A stretch of 32,290 nt of DNA from Deltaproteobacteria bacterium (GTDB lineage: Bacteria; Desulfobacterota; Syntrophia; Syntrophales; UBA5619). The stretch is from contig JAPLJX010000152.1 of NCBI GenBank assembly GCA_026388375.1, positions 1-32,290 of the forward strand, written 5' to 3'. Position numbers and translations under genes: made by a program. Of this stretch, positions 1-10,014 are shown one piece after another (positions within the stretch are counted from its first letter, which is position 1; each line of letters starts with the position of its first letter). A model generated the notes under the pieces. It had not been told where the DNA came from, searched no databases, and saw only the letters and a list, made by a program, of their open reading frames with translations.

Positions 1-1
1 G

Positions 2-868
2 GTTTCTCTGCAGGTTGATAAAGGAGAAACTTTAGGCCTCGTAGGAGAGTCGGGTTGCGGAAAATCAACCACCGGCAAGTGCATTCTCCGGCTTCTGGAT
101 CCCACCGAAGGCCGTATCCTTTTAGAGGGAAAAGATATAAGCAAAATAGAGCCCTCCGAAATGAAACAATTTCGAAGGAAAGTTCAAGCCATATTCCAAG
201 ATCCCTATTCATCCCTGAACCCCAGAATGTCTGTAGGAAAGATCGTAGGTGAACCTTTTAAGGTTCATGAGCTGCATTCCTCCTCTGATATCCAGGAACG
301 GGTCGCAGATCTGTTTAAAAAGGTGGGGTTGCGGCCAGAACATATGTCTCGATATCCTCATGAATTTTCTGGAGGACAGAGACAGCGCATCGGTATTGCC
401 AGATCCCTTGCCTTGCGGCCAGATCTCATTATTTGCGACGAACCTGTTTCGGCATTGGATGTGAGTATTCAAGCACAGGTTATCAATCTTCTGGATGATT
501 TAAAACAAGAATTCAAGCTAAGTTATTTGTTCATAGCACACGATCTCAGCGTTGTCGAATATGTCTCTGACCGTATAGCGGTGATGTATCTCGGTAAGAT
601 TGTGGAGGTAGCCAAAGACACAGAATTGTACGCCAACCCTCTCCATCCTTATACGCAAGCCCTCCTTAGCGCGATCCCGATTCCAGAACCCAGGAGGAAG
701 AAGAAGAGGATTATCCTGCAGGGAGAAGTGCCGAGCCCGATTAATCCTCCATCTGGATGCAGGTTTCATCCCCGCTGCTCGGAAGCAATGAATATATGTA
801 AGCATGAGGCGCCTATCATGAGAACTATAGATGATCACCATCATGTATCTTGTTTTCTTTACAAATGA
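2..868 (+). CDS. Oligopeptide/dipeptide ABC transporter ATP-binding protein (OppF/DppF-like), 5' end truncated by window edge
   Basis: Open frame continues upstream of the listed [29 protein letters not shown] (Walker A), [32 protein letters not shown] (signature/Walker B), C-terminal oligopeptide-ABC Cys-rich motif [15 protein letters not shown]. Confidence 0.93.
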   Translation, partial: VSLQVDKGETLGLVGESGCGKSTTGKCILRLLDPTEGRILLEGKDISKIEPSEMKQFRRKVQAIFQDPYSSLNPRMSVGKIVGEPFKVHELHSSSDIQERVADLFKKVGLRPEHMSRYPHEFSGGQRQRIGIARSLALRPDLIICDEPVSALDVSIQAQVINLLDDLKQEFKLSYLFIAHDLSVVEYVSDRIAVMYLGKIVEVAKDTELYANPLHPYTQALLSAIPIPEPRRKKKRIILQGEVPSPINPPSGCRFHPRCSEAMNICKHEAPIMRTIDDHHHVSCFLYK

Positions 869-970
869 ATTAAGTACTTTATCTCCCTTAAGATAGGGTA
901 GAGACCATGACTTTCGTTCCTTTTAAAAAATGCGTAACTTGATTGAAGGAAAGGTTTTGAAGTAAGCCCT

Positions 971-2269
971 ATGGAACTCGATCTTTTTATTCGAAATCTA
1001 AGGTGGGAAGACCTGAGACCGGAGACCAGGGAAATGACCCTTCGTTGCGTCCTGGATACCCTGGGATGTTCCCTGGCAGGGGTTGAGGCTGATAACTTTT
1101 TAGCCCTGGTCAAAGGCATCAAAAAACTGGATGCAGGGATGGAATCTCCGGTCTGGGGAACCGAAATTTCGACGAGTCTCCCCTGGTCCATCTTTCTAAA
1201 TTCTTATACAACGGCTTTTTTCGACATGGATGATGGCCACCGTCTGGCCCAGGGCCATCCGGGGGCTGCCATCATTCCCGCAGCCCTGGGCGTTGCTGAT
1301 TATCTCGGATCCTCGGGAAAGGCTTTTCTGGAAGCCGTAGTCGTCGGTTATGAGATTGCCGTAAGAAGCGCCCGGCTGATGAGAGAGATGGGAGGCCCCC
1401 GCAAGGGGTCAGGGGCTTGGGTCGTGCCGGGAGTTGCGGCAGCGGTTTCCAGGCTCATGAATGGCCAGGATGAAACGATCCTTTCGGCCATCGGCCTGGC
1501 CGAATATTTTAGCCTTCAGGCTCCCCAGGATCGGAGCGCTTCCTTCCCAAGCCTTATGAAGGAAGGACTGCCATGGGGGGCCTATACCGGATATACGGCT
1601 GCCTTTCTGGCTTCCAATGGAATGAGCGGGATGCGTCCCTATCTGGCAGATTCGTCGCTCCTTAACGATTTGTCCGAATGGTTTGAAATAGAGCAGGTCT
1701 ACTTCAAACAGTATGCCTGCTGCCGCTGGGCCCACCCGGCCATCGATGGATTAAAAAAAATGTTTGAGGAACTGGGTCATCGGGAGGAGAAAATTGATCA
1801 GATTTTCATCCGGACCTTTGAAAAGGCCCTTCTTCTCAACCGCAGGGATCCTTCGAACACCATGGAGGCCGTTTACAGCATTCCCTTTGCTGTGGCCAGC
1901 TATCTTGTCCACGGCAAACTGAGTCCTCAGGAGGTTTCCGGAAAGGCCCTCAGGGATGAAAGAGTTGCGGAGCTTTCTCGGCGGGTAACCTTGCAGGCCG
2001 ATTCGGAGATGACCAAGCTGTTTCCGGCGAAATGCTTGCAACAGGTCGAGGTAGCCTTTAAAACCGGAGAGCAGTACAAAAGCGGCGTATTGTCGGCCAA
2101 AGGAGATCCAGCCGATCCGTTAACGGATCATGATCTCCTCGCCAAGTTTAAAATGCTTACTGAAAATCTTCTTCCTGAAAAATGGCAAAAGATTCCGAAG
2201 ATTATTGAGGTCCTTGAGAAGAGGGATGCCTCGGAGCTGGTTGATCTGCTCACCGGCCGCATTAAATAG
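971..2269 (+). CDS. MmgE/PrpD family protein
   Basis: 432 aa; FFDMDDGHRLAQGHPGAAIIPAALGVAD and YACCRWAHPAIDGL typical of the MmgE/PrpD family. Confidence 0.88.
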   Translation: MELDLFIRNLRWEDLRPETREMTLRCVLDTLGCSLAGVEADNFLALVKGIKKLDAGMESPVWGTEISTSLPWSIFLNSYTTAFFDMDDGHRLAQGHPGAAIIPAALGVADYLGSSGKAFLEAVVVGYEIAVRSARLMREMGGPRKGSGAWVVPGVAAAVSRLMNGQDETILSAIGLAEYFSLQAPQDRSASFPSLMKEGLPWGAYTGYTAAFLASNGMSGMRPYLADSSLLNDLSEWFEIEQVYFKQYACCRWAHPAIDGLKKMFEELGHREEKIDQIFIRTFEKALLLNRRDPSNTMEAVYSIPFAVASYLVHGKLSPQEVSGKALRDERVAELSRRVTLQADSEMTKLFPAKCLQQVEVAFKTGEQYKSGVLSAKGDPADPLTDHDLLAKFKMLTENLLPEKWQKIPKIIEVLEKRDASELVDLLTGRIK

Positions 2270-2416
2270 GTTGAATCATAACAATTTAGCGGTTTAAAAA
2301 GGCCTTCCCAGAAATTCCGCCCGGCCTCCCTTTTCCAAAGGGCAGGTGATGTCGGCATATCATCTGCACCGAACGGCCTGCATGTCCGTACGGGTCCATG
2401 CGATTGTCCGCCATCC

Positions 2417-5400
2417 CTATGTGTTGTCCCCGGAAAACGCGGTTGGCCAATCGCCGTGTTGTCTGATGACTTCGTCGATTTCTGTCATCAGGCGAATGGT
2501 CTCATTCAGGGCCACAACGATTCTCTGGTAGTGGCGGGTGTCTTCGTAGGTCAGTTTTCGGCCCTTGCGGTCCTTCAGCCATTTCTCGCAGACCTGGTAG
2601 CCGCCGATATGGAAGTTCCAGACCGCCACCGGTACCTCGCCAAAGTATTGAGTCGGATTGATCCAGACGCGCTCGTCCTTGTCGTTGTACTGAACCTTCT
2701 CGATGGTATCCGTTCCCTTCACCGGAAACTCGGTGATCAGGTCATTCAGCTTCGGCGATTCCATGAGGTGAAGGGCGACAAGGTTCCCGCCCAGGGCGGC
2801 CAGACGGAAGAACAAATCCCGATTGTCCGTGATCAGCAGGCGCGGGAAGTCAATCTTCAGGAACTCGGCGTACCGGGTGCGATAGGTCGGCGAGTGAAAA
2901 ACGGCGTAGGCGTAGTGGAAGATGTCTTTGGGTGTCACGCCTTGCGGTAATCCGTTCGGTCCGGCCTGCGAAAGTCCCAACTTTTCCGCCAGCGCCTTCA
3001 GGAACGCGGGGTTGATGTTCGGACGACGGCCAGAGGAAGCGTCCAGTTCGTTGGCAGCGGGATAGAGGTAGAGCGGGAGAAAAGGTCCACTGCCGAATTG
3101 ACCAGCGGTATCAATACCGTTTACGTTAGCCAAACAGTCTGCGACAAAAATGTGCTTGAATCCGAGGGCAGCCTGCCGTGACACAAGAAGGCCCCTATTG
3201 ACCCCGGCCAGCATGTGCTGCATGACTTCGTAGGCTGGCCGGCTGGTTATACCCGGCGAATAGTACAACCATCGAATATCAAATGGGCGGTAGAGAAACT
3301 GTCGAATATTCTTTTCGTCAAATTGTGTCCTTTGTCGTCGTGAGAGGATATCATAACTTGATGAATCCTCGACCCGGTACTTGACTCGGAACTGTACCGA
3401 AAGCCCCTCGTCTGAGTAGAACCTCCGTATTCGCTCCGAAAGTTCAGCTCGGTCGAAGTCGATAAAAAGGTCGTCCCGATCGGTCTTGACTCCGTTTTTG
3501 AAGAGAGGGAACACATCCCCCAGTTTCCACCCAGTTTCATACTCACTGACCGTATCAAAATCTTTAGGCACAAAAAAGAAGTGCGGTTCAGTCGGCGCGA
3601 GTTCGGTCCAAGAGGTCTGGCTGGCGTCGTTCTGCCAGAGCCAGTCGTACTTGCCTTGTCGCGCGCCCCATAATTCGGCATGGAAGACGCGGGCGAGCGC
3701 CCGTCCGCCTGACTGTGGTTCTGTCTCCGCGAGTCTGACGGCAAGCAGGATGGACACGCCCACCGTGATGTCGAAGACGTTCTCGTCTTTGCCGCCGTCA
3801 GGCGTTCTTTCCCTCTTTTTGGAACTGCCGTGCAGATCGAGGATATAAATCTCGTCAAAAGCCTCCATCAAGGATTCGCGCATGCGGCGGTGGGTGATGC
3901 CGTCGATGTAGGTGTTGCTGGTAATAAAGCCGACAATGCCGTGACCGGTCTTCTCGATGCGCCACTGGGCGAACCGGATGAACTTGATGAAGTCGTCGTC
4001 GAGGTTCAGTTTCTTCTCGTTCAGGCCGCGCTTGTAGTCGTTCAGCAGGCCGAGAATCCATGGGTTGCGGTTCATGCGTCCGAAGTTGGCGTAAGGCGGA
4101 TTGCCCAGGACGACCATGATCGGCAACTGGGCTTTGACGTTGGCGGCGGCGTTGGCTTCCTCGGAAATCCAGTCCGCAAACAGCCGATCACTGCGCCGGG
4201 CGGACTCCTCCAGGGTGTTGGTGAGGAAGATGCCGAGCCGCTGGTCGGAGCCGAAAGTGTAGCCGGTCTCATCCAATTGCATGCCGAGCTTGAGATGGGC
4301 GATGGCATACGGCGCCATGAGGATTTCGAAGCCGAACAGCCGGTTGAGCAGGTGCTTCTCCACGTAACCGTCCCACTGACCGCGTTGTCGGGCGAACTTG
4401 GAGAAGATCAGGGTCAGCACGAAGTAGAGGAAGGTGGCGGTTCCGACCGCGGGGTCGAGGATGAAGGTGTTATCGTCGGCCAACCCCTGGGGGCGGTTGA
4501 ACCGGGTTTGCAGGAGCCAGTCCACGGATCGGACGATGTACTGCACGATCGGTTCCGGCGTGTATCGAACGCCGCGCTGGTCGCGGACCTTGGGGTCGTA
4601 GGCGGCAAGAAAGGTTTCGTAGAAGTGGACAACCGGATCTTCTTTGCCTTTGCTTTTGCCGAAGTCTTGCATGATCTCCGCCATGTCGGCATGACGGAGC
4701 AGGTTCACGAGGTCATCGACGGCCCAGGCAACGGTGTCCGGCATGTCCACGCCGGCGATTTCGGCAAAGAGTTTGCGGAGAAACGGATTCGTCCTGGGCA
4801 GTTTGAAGGCCGCCATTTCGCGGGAGAACTCCCGGTTCGCGGGGGCGTGGATGCGGGCGGCAAAGAGGCCATAAGCGAGCGTTTGCGCGAACATATCGGC
4901 GAACTCGGTTTCCGTAAGGTCGGGAATCAGCGTTTCCCGGAAAGCCGTCAGCCAGTTGTGCAACCACGGGCCGCGCGACGGCATGGCTCCGCCGTAGGGT
5001 TCCCGCGCCTCTTGCACAAGTTTGCGTTCCGTCTCCTCGGTCTCATGTTTGAAGGATGCAATGATCAAATCGCGGATGATCCGCGTCGTGCCCGCCATGC
5101 GCTGAGCGAGTTCCTTGGCGGTGCCGACCGTCAACGCAGGTTCATGGTAGAAGGCGGCGAGGAGTTGATCGAGTTTCTCGTCACCGTCCGTCGTGATCTT
5201 GAGCCGGCCCTTGCCGTCAAGGTCGGCCACCCGAACGGTCAAACGTTTCTCGCCCGCGGCATACCAGCGGGCCTACCGGAACTCCCCTCCGGGTGATGTT
5301 GAAATCCGGCGCACCGCAGGCAATCCGGCGGGGTTCGTTCGTGGCGTCGATCTCTTTGTCGCAAGCCTCCAAGAGGGCTTCCAAGGCGGTGCGGTGCGTG

Positions 5401-5468
5401 TGTTCGGTGGAGTCGCCTTTCTCAAGGCTCTTCCTGACTTCCCTGATGTATTCCGCAAAAAAGTTCAT
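2417..5468 (-). pseudogene. Type ISP-like restriction-modification DNA methyltransferase, disrupted by internal deletion/frameshift near the N-terminus
   Basis: 941-aa ORF (2417..5242, TTG start) has ILDPAVGTATF (motif I), VLGNPPYANFG (NPPY) and a Type_ISP_C-like end (GGYQVCEKWLKDRKGRKL). The N-terminal part MNFFAEYIREVRKSLEKGDSTEHTHRTALEALLEA..IDATNEPRRIACGAPDFNITRRGVPVG is in another frame (5217..5468); the frames meet near 5270. Confidence 0.82.
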
Positions 5469-5662
5469 CTCCTCGGCATCCCTATTCCGTCCCGGACATG
5501 CGGTCCAATTTGTATCATTGATGCTTGTGTTTTCGACAAGATAAGAGAAATCGACATCACTGTCAACGGAAATCCGGAAAGCTGTTGAAAATAATTCTGT
5601 TGAAAATAGAACTTACCAAACCTCTATCAAGGGATATTTGCAACTAATTTTAGTTTTTCCGA

Positions 5663-5691
5663 TTGCCTATTTTATGGGTATCTGCTATCCT
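5663..5691 (+). promoter_or_regulatory. Candidate sigma70-type promoter for hicAB
   Basis: TTGCCT - 17 nt - TATCCT, about 20 nt upstream of the hicA ATG. Confidence 0.35.
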
Positions 5692-5710
5692 GTTATTCAA
5701 AGGGGCATTC

Positions 5711-5965
5711 ATGAGCAAACATGACAAACTGGTAAAGCGACTTCTTACGCATCCCATTGACTTTACATGGGATGAAATGACGGCTCTGCTGATAGGCTTC
5801 GGATATACCAGGGTCAAGGCAGGAAAAACCGGGGGATCGCGCGTGCGTTTCGACCATCGGACCTCAGATCCGATTATCCTGCATCGGCCACACCCCGCAC
5901 CGACGTTGAAGCGATACCAGATTGAACAGGTAGAAGAAATTTTGAAGAGGGGGGATCTCCTATGA
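5711..5965 (+). CDS. hicA: Type II toxin-antitoxin system HicA-family toxin
   Basis: Start at MSKHDKLVKRLL after an AAGGGG RBS; GFGYTRVKAGKTGGSRVRFDH...ILHRPHPAPTLKRYQIEQVEEIL matches the HicA pattern; overlaps hicB by 4 nt. Confidence 0.85.
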   Translation: MSKHDKLVKRLLTHPIDFTWDEMTALLIGFGYTRVKAGKTGGSRVRFDHRTSDPIILHRPHPAPTLKRYQIEQVEEILKRGDLL

Positions 5966-6312
5966 AAGACACGATGGAATACAATGGCTATTTCGGGTCT
6001 GTCCATTACAACGATGACGATAAGGTTTTCTACGGAAAATTGGAGTTCATTCGCGCCCTTGTAAGCTATGAGGGGACGGACGTTGTTTCACTGCGAACGG
6101 CTTTCGAGGAAGCCGTTGACGATTATCTTGAATTCTGTAAAGAGACGGGCAAGCAACCTGAAAAACCCTTCAAGGGTTCCTTCAATCTTCGCCTTGATCC
6201 CGAGCTCCACAAGCGCCTTGTAAGCAATGCCATGAATGAAGGGAAAACCTTGAACGCCTTCATCAAGGACATCCTGGAAAAGTCCACAACGGAAGGTCAA
6301 CGGGTCGGATAA
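5962..6312 (+). CDS. hicB: HicB-family antitoxin
   Basis: N-terminal HicB-like fold (YNGYFGSVHYNDDDKVFYGKLEFIRALVSYEGTDV) with C-terminal RHH-like FNLRLDPELHKRLVSNAMNEGKTLNAFIKDIL; ATGA overlap with hicA. Confidence 0.87.
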   Translation: MKDTMEYNGYFGSVHYNDDDKVFYGKLEFIRALVSYEGTDVVSLRTAFEEAVDDYLEFCKETGKQPEKPFKGSFNLRLDPELHKRLVSNAMNEGKTLNAFIKDILEKSTTEGQRVG

Positions 6313-6387
6313 GGGTGCGGCGACTGTAAAATATCTTGAGAGACCCATGGCGTCGAATGTGCTTTGCGGGCATAGAGGAGGCTTATT

Positions 6388-7140
6388 ATGAATTTTATTA
6401 AAGTTTCAAAGGAAAACGGCATCGCAACGGTTACCATGAGCAGGGGCAAGGTAAACGCCATCAACGAGGCGTTTGTCGATGAACTGGGTGCGGTCTTTAG
6501 TGACCTTACCGCAGATGTAGATGCAAAAGCCGTCATACTGACCAGCGACGGGAAATTCTTCTCCTTCGGTTTCGATATCCCGGAATTATTAAACTATTCA
6601 AAAAACGATTTCGCCCGGTACCTGAAAAAATTCTGCGCCATGTACACGCGAATGTTCCTTTTTCCAAAGCCTGTCATCGGTGCGATTAACGGGCACGCGA
6701 CGGCAGGCGGGTGCATACTCGCGCTTACATGTGACTTCCGCATTATGGTCACCGGCAAGGCCAAAATAGCCCTCAACGAACTGAATATAGGCGCAGCCAT
6801 TTTTGCCGGGTGTGTTGGAATGTTGAAATCCGCCGTCGGCGAGCGCAACGCGGAGAAGGTACTATTGACGGGAGCCATGTATACGGCGGAAGACGCACGG
6901 CGCATCGGATTGGTGGACAGCGTTACATCCGAAGAGACGCTTATGACCGAGGCAAAAGAAATAGCGGAAGGGTTCTCGCAGAAAAATCCCGATGCCTTCA
7001 AAACCCTGAAAAACCTTCTGCGCAGACCGGCAGCAGAGTACTTTAGCAGGAGCGAAGAGGACTCAATACTTGACTTTATCGAGATATGGTATTCGGAACC
7101 AACGCAGAGAGTTTTAAAGGGAGTGGTGATCAATAAGTGA
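6388..7140 (+). CDS. Enoyl-CoA hydratase/isomerase family protein
   Basis: Crotonase motifs KPVIGAINGHATAGGCILALTCDFRIM and ALNELNIG; GAGGAGG RBS. Confidence 0.87.
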   Translation: MNFIKVSKENGIATVTMSRGKVNAINEAFVDELGAVFSDLTADVDAKAVILTSDGKFFSFGFDIPELLNYSKNDFARYLKKFCAMYTRMFLFPKPVIGAINGHATAGGCILALTCDFRIMVTGKAKIALNELNIGAAIFAGCVGMLKSAVGERNAEKVLLTGAMYTAEDARRIGLVDSVTSEETLMTEAKEIAEGFSQKNPDAFKTLKNLLRRPAAEYFSRSEEDSILDFIEIWYSEPTQRVLKGVVINK

Positions 7141-7168
7141 TAATCAGCCCGGGGCACATTTAATCTCC

Positions 7169-7197
7169 TTGACATACAGGAAGGCTTCTCTTAATCT
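7169..7197 (+). promoter_or_regulatory. Sigma70-type promoter upstream of the CBS-domain gene
   Basis: TTGACA - 17 nt - TAATCT. Confidence 0.55.
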
Positions 7198-7261
7198 CAC
7201 TCCGTACGGAAGTGATTGCTTATCGAATCGAACACCCATAATCGGACGACAGGAGGACCCC

Positions 7262-7903
7262 ATGCGCGTAAAACACATCATGACAAGCCCCGTGTTGACC
7301 ATCCCCAGCACCATGCCGGTGCTGGAGGCGGCCAATATCATGAAGGAGCGGAAGATCGAACGGCTTCCGGTGGTCGACGGCGGGAAGCTTATGGGGATCG
7401 TCACCAAGGACCGTGTGCTCCGCTCCTCGCCATCCATGGCGACAAGCCTGAGCCTCCACGAGATGCACTATCTTTTCGCCAAGCTGACCGTGGCGGAGAT
7501 CATGAATAAGGAAGTGACCGTCGTCAGTCCGGAGATGACGATCGAAAACGCCGTGCGCCTTGCCCAGGAGAAGCGGGTGGGCTGCCTGCCTGTGATGGAG
7601 AACGGTCAGGTGGTGGGGATCCTCACCACCAACGATTTCTTTTATCTCCTCCTCAACCCCATCCTGGGGATCGGAGAAAAGGGATCGCGGCTGATCGTGC
7701 GCCAGTGTTCCAACCTCTCCCAGATCACTCAGGCGCTACAGTGCGCGATGGACCTGGAACTGGAGGTGCTCAACGCCGCCTACATGAGCAGCCGGAGAGG
7801 CGGACAGCATGAATTCATCCTCCACGTCAACACCGAGGATGCCACGAAACTATTGGAGCGGATGCGTTCCAGGGGGTTGGAGGTCGAGTTGCGGGAGCGG
7901 TAG
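7262..7903 (+). CDS. CBS-domain pair protein with ACT-like C-terminal region
   Basis: ATG after AGGAGG; MRVKHIMTSPVLTIPSTMPVLEAANIMKERKIERLPVVDGGKLMGIVTKDR and a second CBS repeat EIMNKEVTVVSPEMTIENAVRLAQEKRVGCLPVMENGQVVGILTTNDF. Confidence 0.87.
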   Translation: MRVKHIMTSPVLTIPSTMPVLEAANIMKERKIERLPVVDGGKLMGIVTKDRVLRSSPSMATSLSLHEMHYLFAKLTVAEIMNKEVTVVSPEMTIENAVRLAQEKRVGCLPVMENGQVVGILTTNDFFYLLLNPILGIGEKGSRLIVRQCSNLSQITQALQCAMDLELEVLNAAYMSSRRGGQHEFILHVNTEDATKLLERMRSRGLEVELRER

Positions 7904-8024
7904 TCGGTAGTTTCTCTGCCCGAGGGTAAGCGGCCTCCCCTAAATTCCCGCTGTATATTGTGAGAAATCGGTCTATTCGATTCAGACAGAATCAGAGAAT
8001 ACCGCAAATGGCGGTTGCCGCCGG

Positions 8025-8822
8025 TTAGACCTTCATTCCCGGTAGATTCAGTGAGGCCGTGTTGCCGCCGTCAACCGCGAGGGCCTGGCCGGTGATAAAA
8101 CTGGCTTCGTCGCTGGCCAGAAAAAGGATGGCAGCGGCGATTTCCTCCGCTCTCCCGTAGCGTCTCAATTCGCAACGGCTTCCCAATTTTGCCCCCTTTC
8201 CCTGCGCGCGGGCGTAGTCAAAGATGGGCTTTGTCATTCCCGTCTCCACAAGCCCCGGACAGACCGCGTTCACCCGGACATTATACCCGCCCATATCGCA
8301 GGCGGCGGTCTGGGTGAAATTAATCAGGGCCGCCTTGCTGGCGCTGTAGGCGTTTCCTCCGGCGCCGGAGCGGATCCCCGCCACGGAGGCCGTGTTGACG
8401 ATGGCGCCGGAGTGCCGCTCCCGCATGTGTAAGGCCACATGCTTGGTTCCTAAGACCGCCCCCAGCAGATTGACTTCGAACACTTTTCTCCAGTCCTCCG
8501 CATCCTGGGCCTCGAGGCCGCTCATCTGCCCTGTGATACCGGCATTGTTGCAGAGGATATCGATCCGGGAATAGGCCGAGAGGGCCAGACCGATGAGTTC
8601 CTGGACTTCCGCCTCGACGGAAACATCCATGCGCCTGAGAATAGCCTCACAGCCCTCATTTCTGACCAGGTCCAGGGTTTCCTGAAGCCCCTCTGCATGG
8701 ATATCGGCCAGCAGGAGTCTGGCCCCCTCCCGGGCGAAGAGCCGCGCCGTGGCCCGGCCGATGCCGTTGGCCGCGCCGGTAATCACGGCGACTTTACCCT
8801 CAAGGCGTCGATTTCCTTTCAT
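8025..8822 (-). CDS. SDR family NAD(P)-dependent oxidoreductase
   Basis: KVAVITGAANGIGRATA, LCNNAGITG, YSASKAALINFTQ, VCPGLVETGM; GGAGAG RBS before the internal ATG at 8822. Confidence 0.92.
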   Translation of the reverse strand: MKGNRRLEGKVAVITGAANGIGRATARLFAREGARLLLADIHAEGLQETLDLVRNEGCEAILRRMDVSVEAEVQELIGLALSAYSRIDILCNNAGITGQMSGLEAQDAEDWRKVFEVNLLGAVLGTKHVALHMRERHSGAIVNTASVAGIRSGAGGNAYSASKAALINFTQTAACDMGGYNVRVNAVCPGLVETGMTKPIFDYARAQGKGAKLGSRCELRRYGRAEEIAAAILFLASDEASFITGQALAVDGGNTASLNLPGMKV

Positions 8823-8878
8823 GATTCTCTCCTTTACGCTGAATGTTCCATTTTTCAACAGGATCCGGTTTTATTGTC

Positions 8879-8907
8879 TTGACACGCAGGTTTCGAATCC
8901 ATACACT
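8879..8907 (+). promoter_or_regulatory. Sigma70-type promoter upstream of the alcohol dehydrogenase gene
   Basis: TTGACA - 17 nt - TACACT in the divergent intergenic region. Confidence 0.5.
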
Positions 8908-9005
8908 TGCTTCGTCATAAAATCAAGTCCCTATCAAACTTATCCAATGGCTCTCGTGATGCAGATTTATCCAAATGACCGCTATCCTTTGAAGGAATAA
9001 ACGGT

Positions 9006-9973
9006 ATGAAGGCTGTTTGCTACCGCCGATCCGGCGGATTGGTGATGGAGGAAATTCCTGTTCCCGAACCCGGGGAACATGGCGTGCTGGTCAAGGTGTC
9101 GGATACCGGTTTCTGTGGGTCGGACCACTCCCTGATTGAGAGCGGGCTGCTTGCAGAGGGTACGATCCTTGGCCATGAGGTCAGCGGAACCGTAACGGAC
9201 TTCGACAGGAAGACGGAAGGTCTTCGAGAGGGAGCGAGGATCATCGTTCGACCCACGTTTTGCGGTCGCTGCCGCGAATGCCGGATGGGCAGGCCCCATC
9301 TCTGCAGCGAATATCGACGAACGATCGGGATCGGTGATCTGCCCGGCGCCTTTGCCGAATACGTGATGGTCTATCCGCAAATGGTCATTCCGATTCCTGC
9401 GGGCGTCGATTCCCGAAATGCCGCTTTGGCCGAAACTTTTGCCTCCGCGCTGCACGGCATTCGATTGTCGGGCAGCGAAGGAGGCTCCGCGTTGGTGATG
9501 GACGGGGGAGCTATCGGACTGGCTGCGGTAAGGCTGTTGAAGCTCCTCGGGTTTTCTCCAATTATTCTCTCCGAACCCGTGAAAGATAAAAGGGCGCTGG
9601 GTGAGCAGTTCGGTGCCGATATGGTGATTGATCCCCTCACCGAGGATATCAGACGGAAGGGTCAGGAATGGACCGGGGGGATCGGTTTTGAAACGATCCT
9701 GGAGCCATCTGCATGATCGGCATCTCGTTTCGGGGCATCACCCTCAGTCAACCGATGACTATGAATTTCAAAGAGATCCGCTTTACCGGATCCTATTCCA
9801 ACACGCATGAGGAAAATATCGAATGCCTGAAATGGATGGCCGAGGGAAAGATCGATGCCCGGCCGCTCATCTCGGACCTGATTTCCCTGGAAGAGTTGCC
9901 GAGGGTTTATCAGGAGCGCATCCATCCCGGAAAGGCATTGAAAGTGATGCTCCGGATCGGGGACGAATTTTAA
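9006..9973 (+). pseudogene. Zinc-dependent alcohol dehydrogenase (MDR family), disrupted by internal deletion/frameshift
   Basis: First part (9006..9716) has GHEVSGTV and the CGRCRECRMGRPHLC zinc loop and ends GIGFETILEPSA*. The MDR C-terminal part CMIGISFRGITLS...HPGKALKVMLRIG continues in another frame (9710..9973). Confidence 0.82.
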
Positions 9974-10014
9974 CATAAAGACGAGAACATATGACGAGAA
10001 AAGGAGATTTTTAG

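Noticed and set aside
3830-5296. 488-aa plus-strand ORF
   Set aside because: Fully antisense to the RM methylase; low-complexity composition and no recognisable motifs. Typical shadow ORF of a GC-rich gene.
5583-5608. Two direct copies of TGTTGAAAATA spaced 15 nt apart
   Set aside because: Only two short AT-rich copies; no array or further copies, insufficient for a CRISPR or iteron call.
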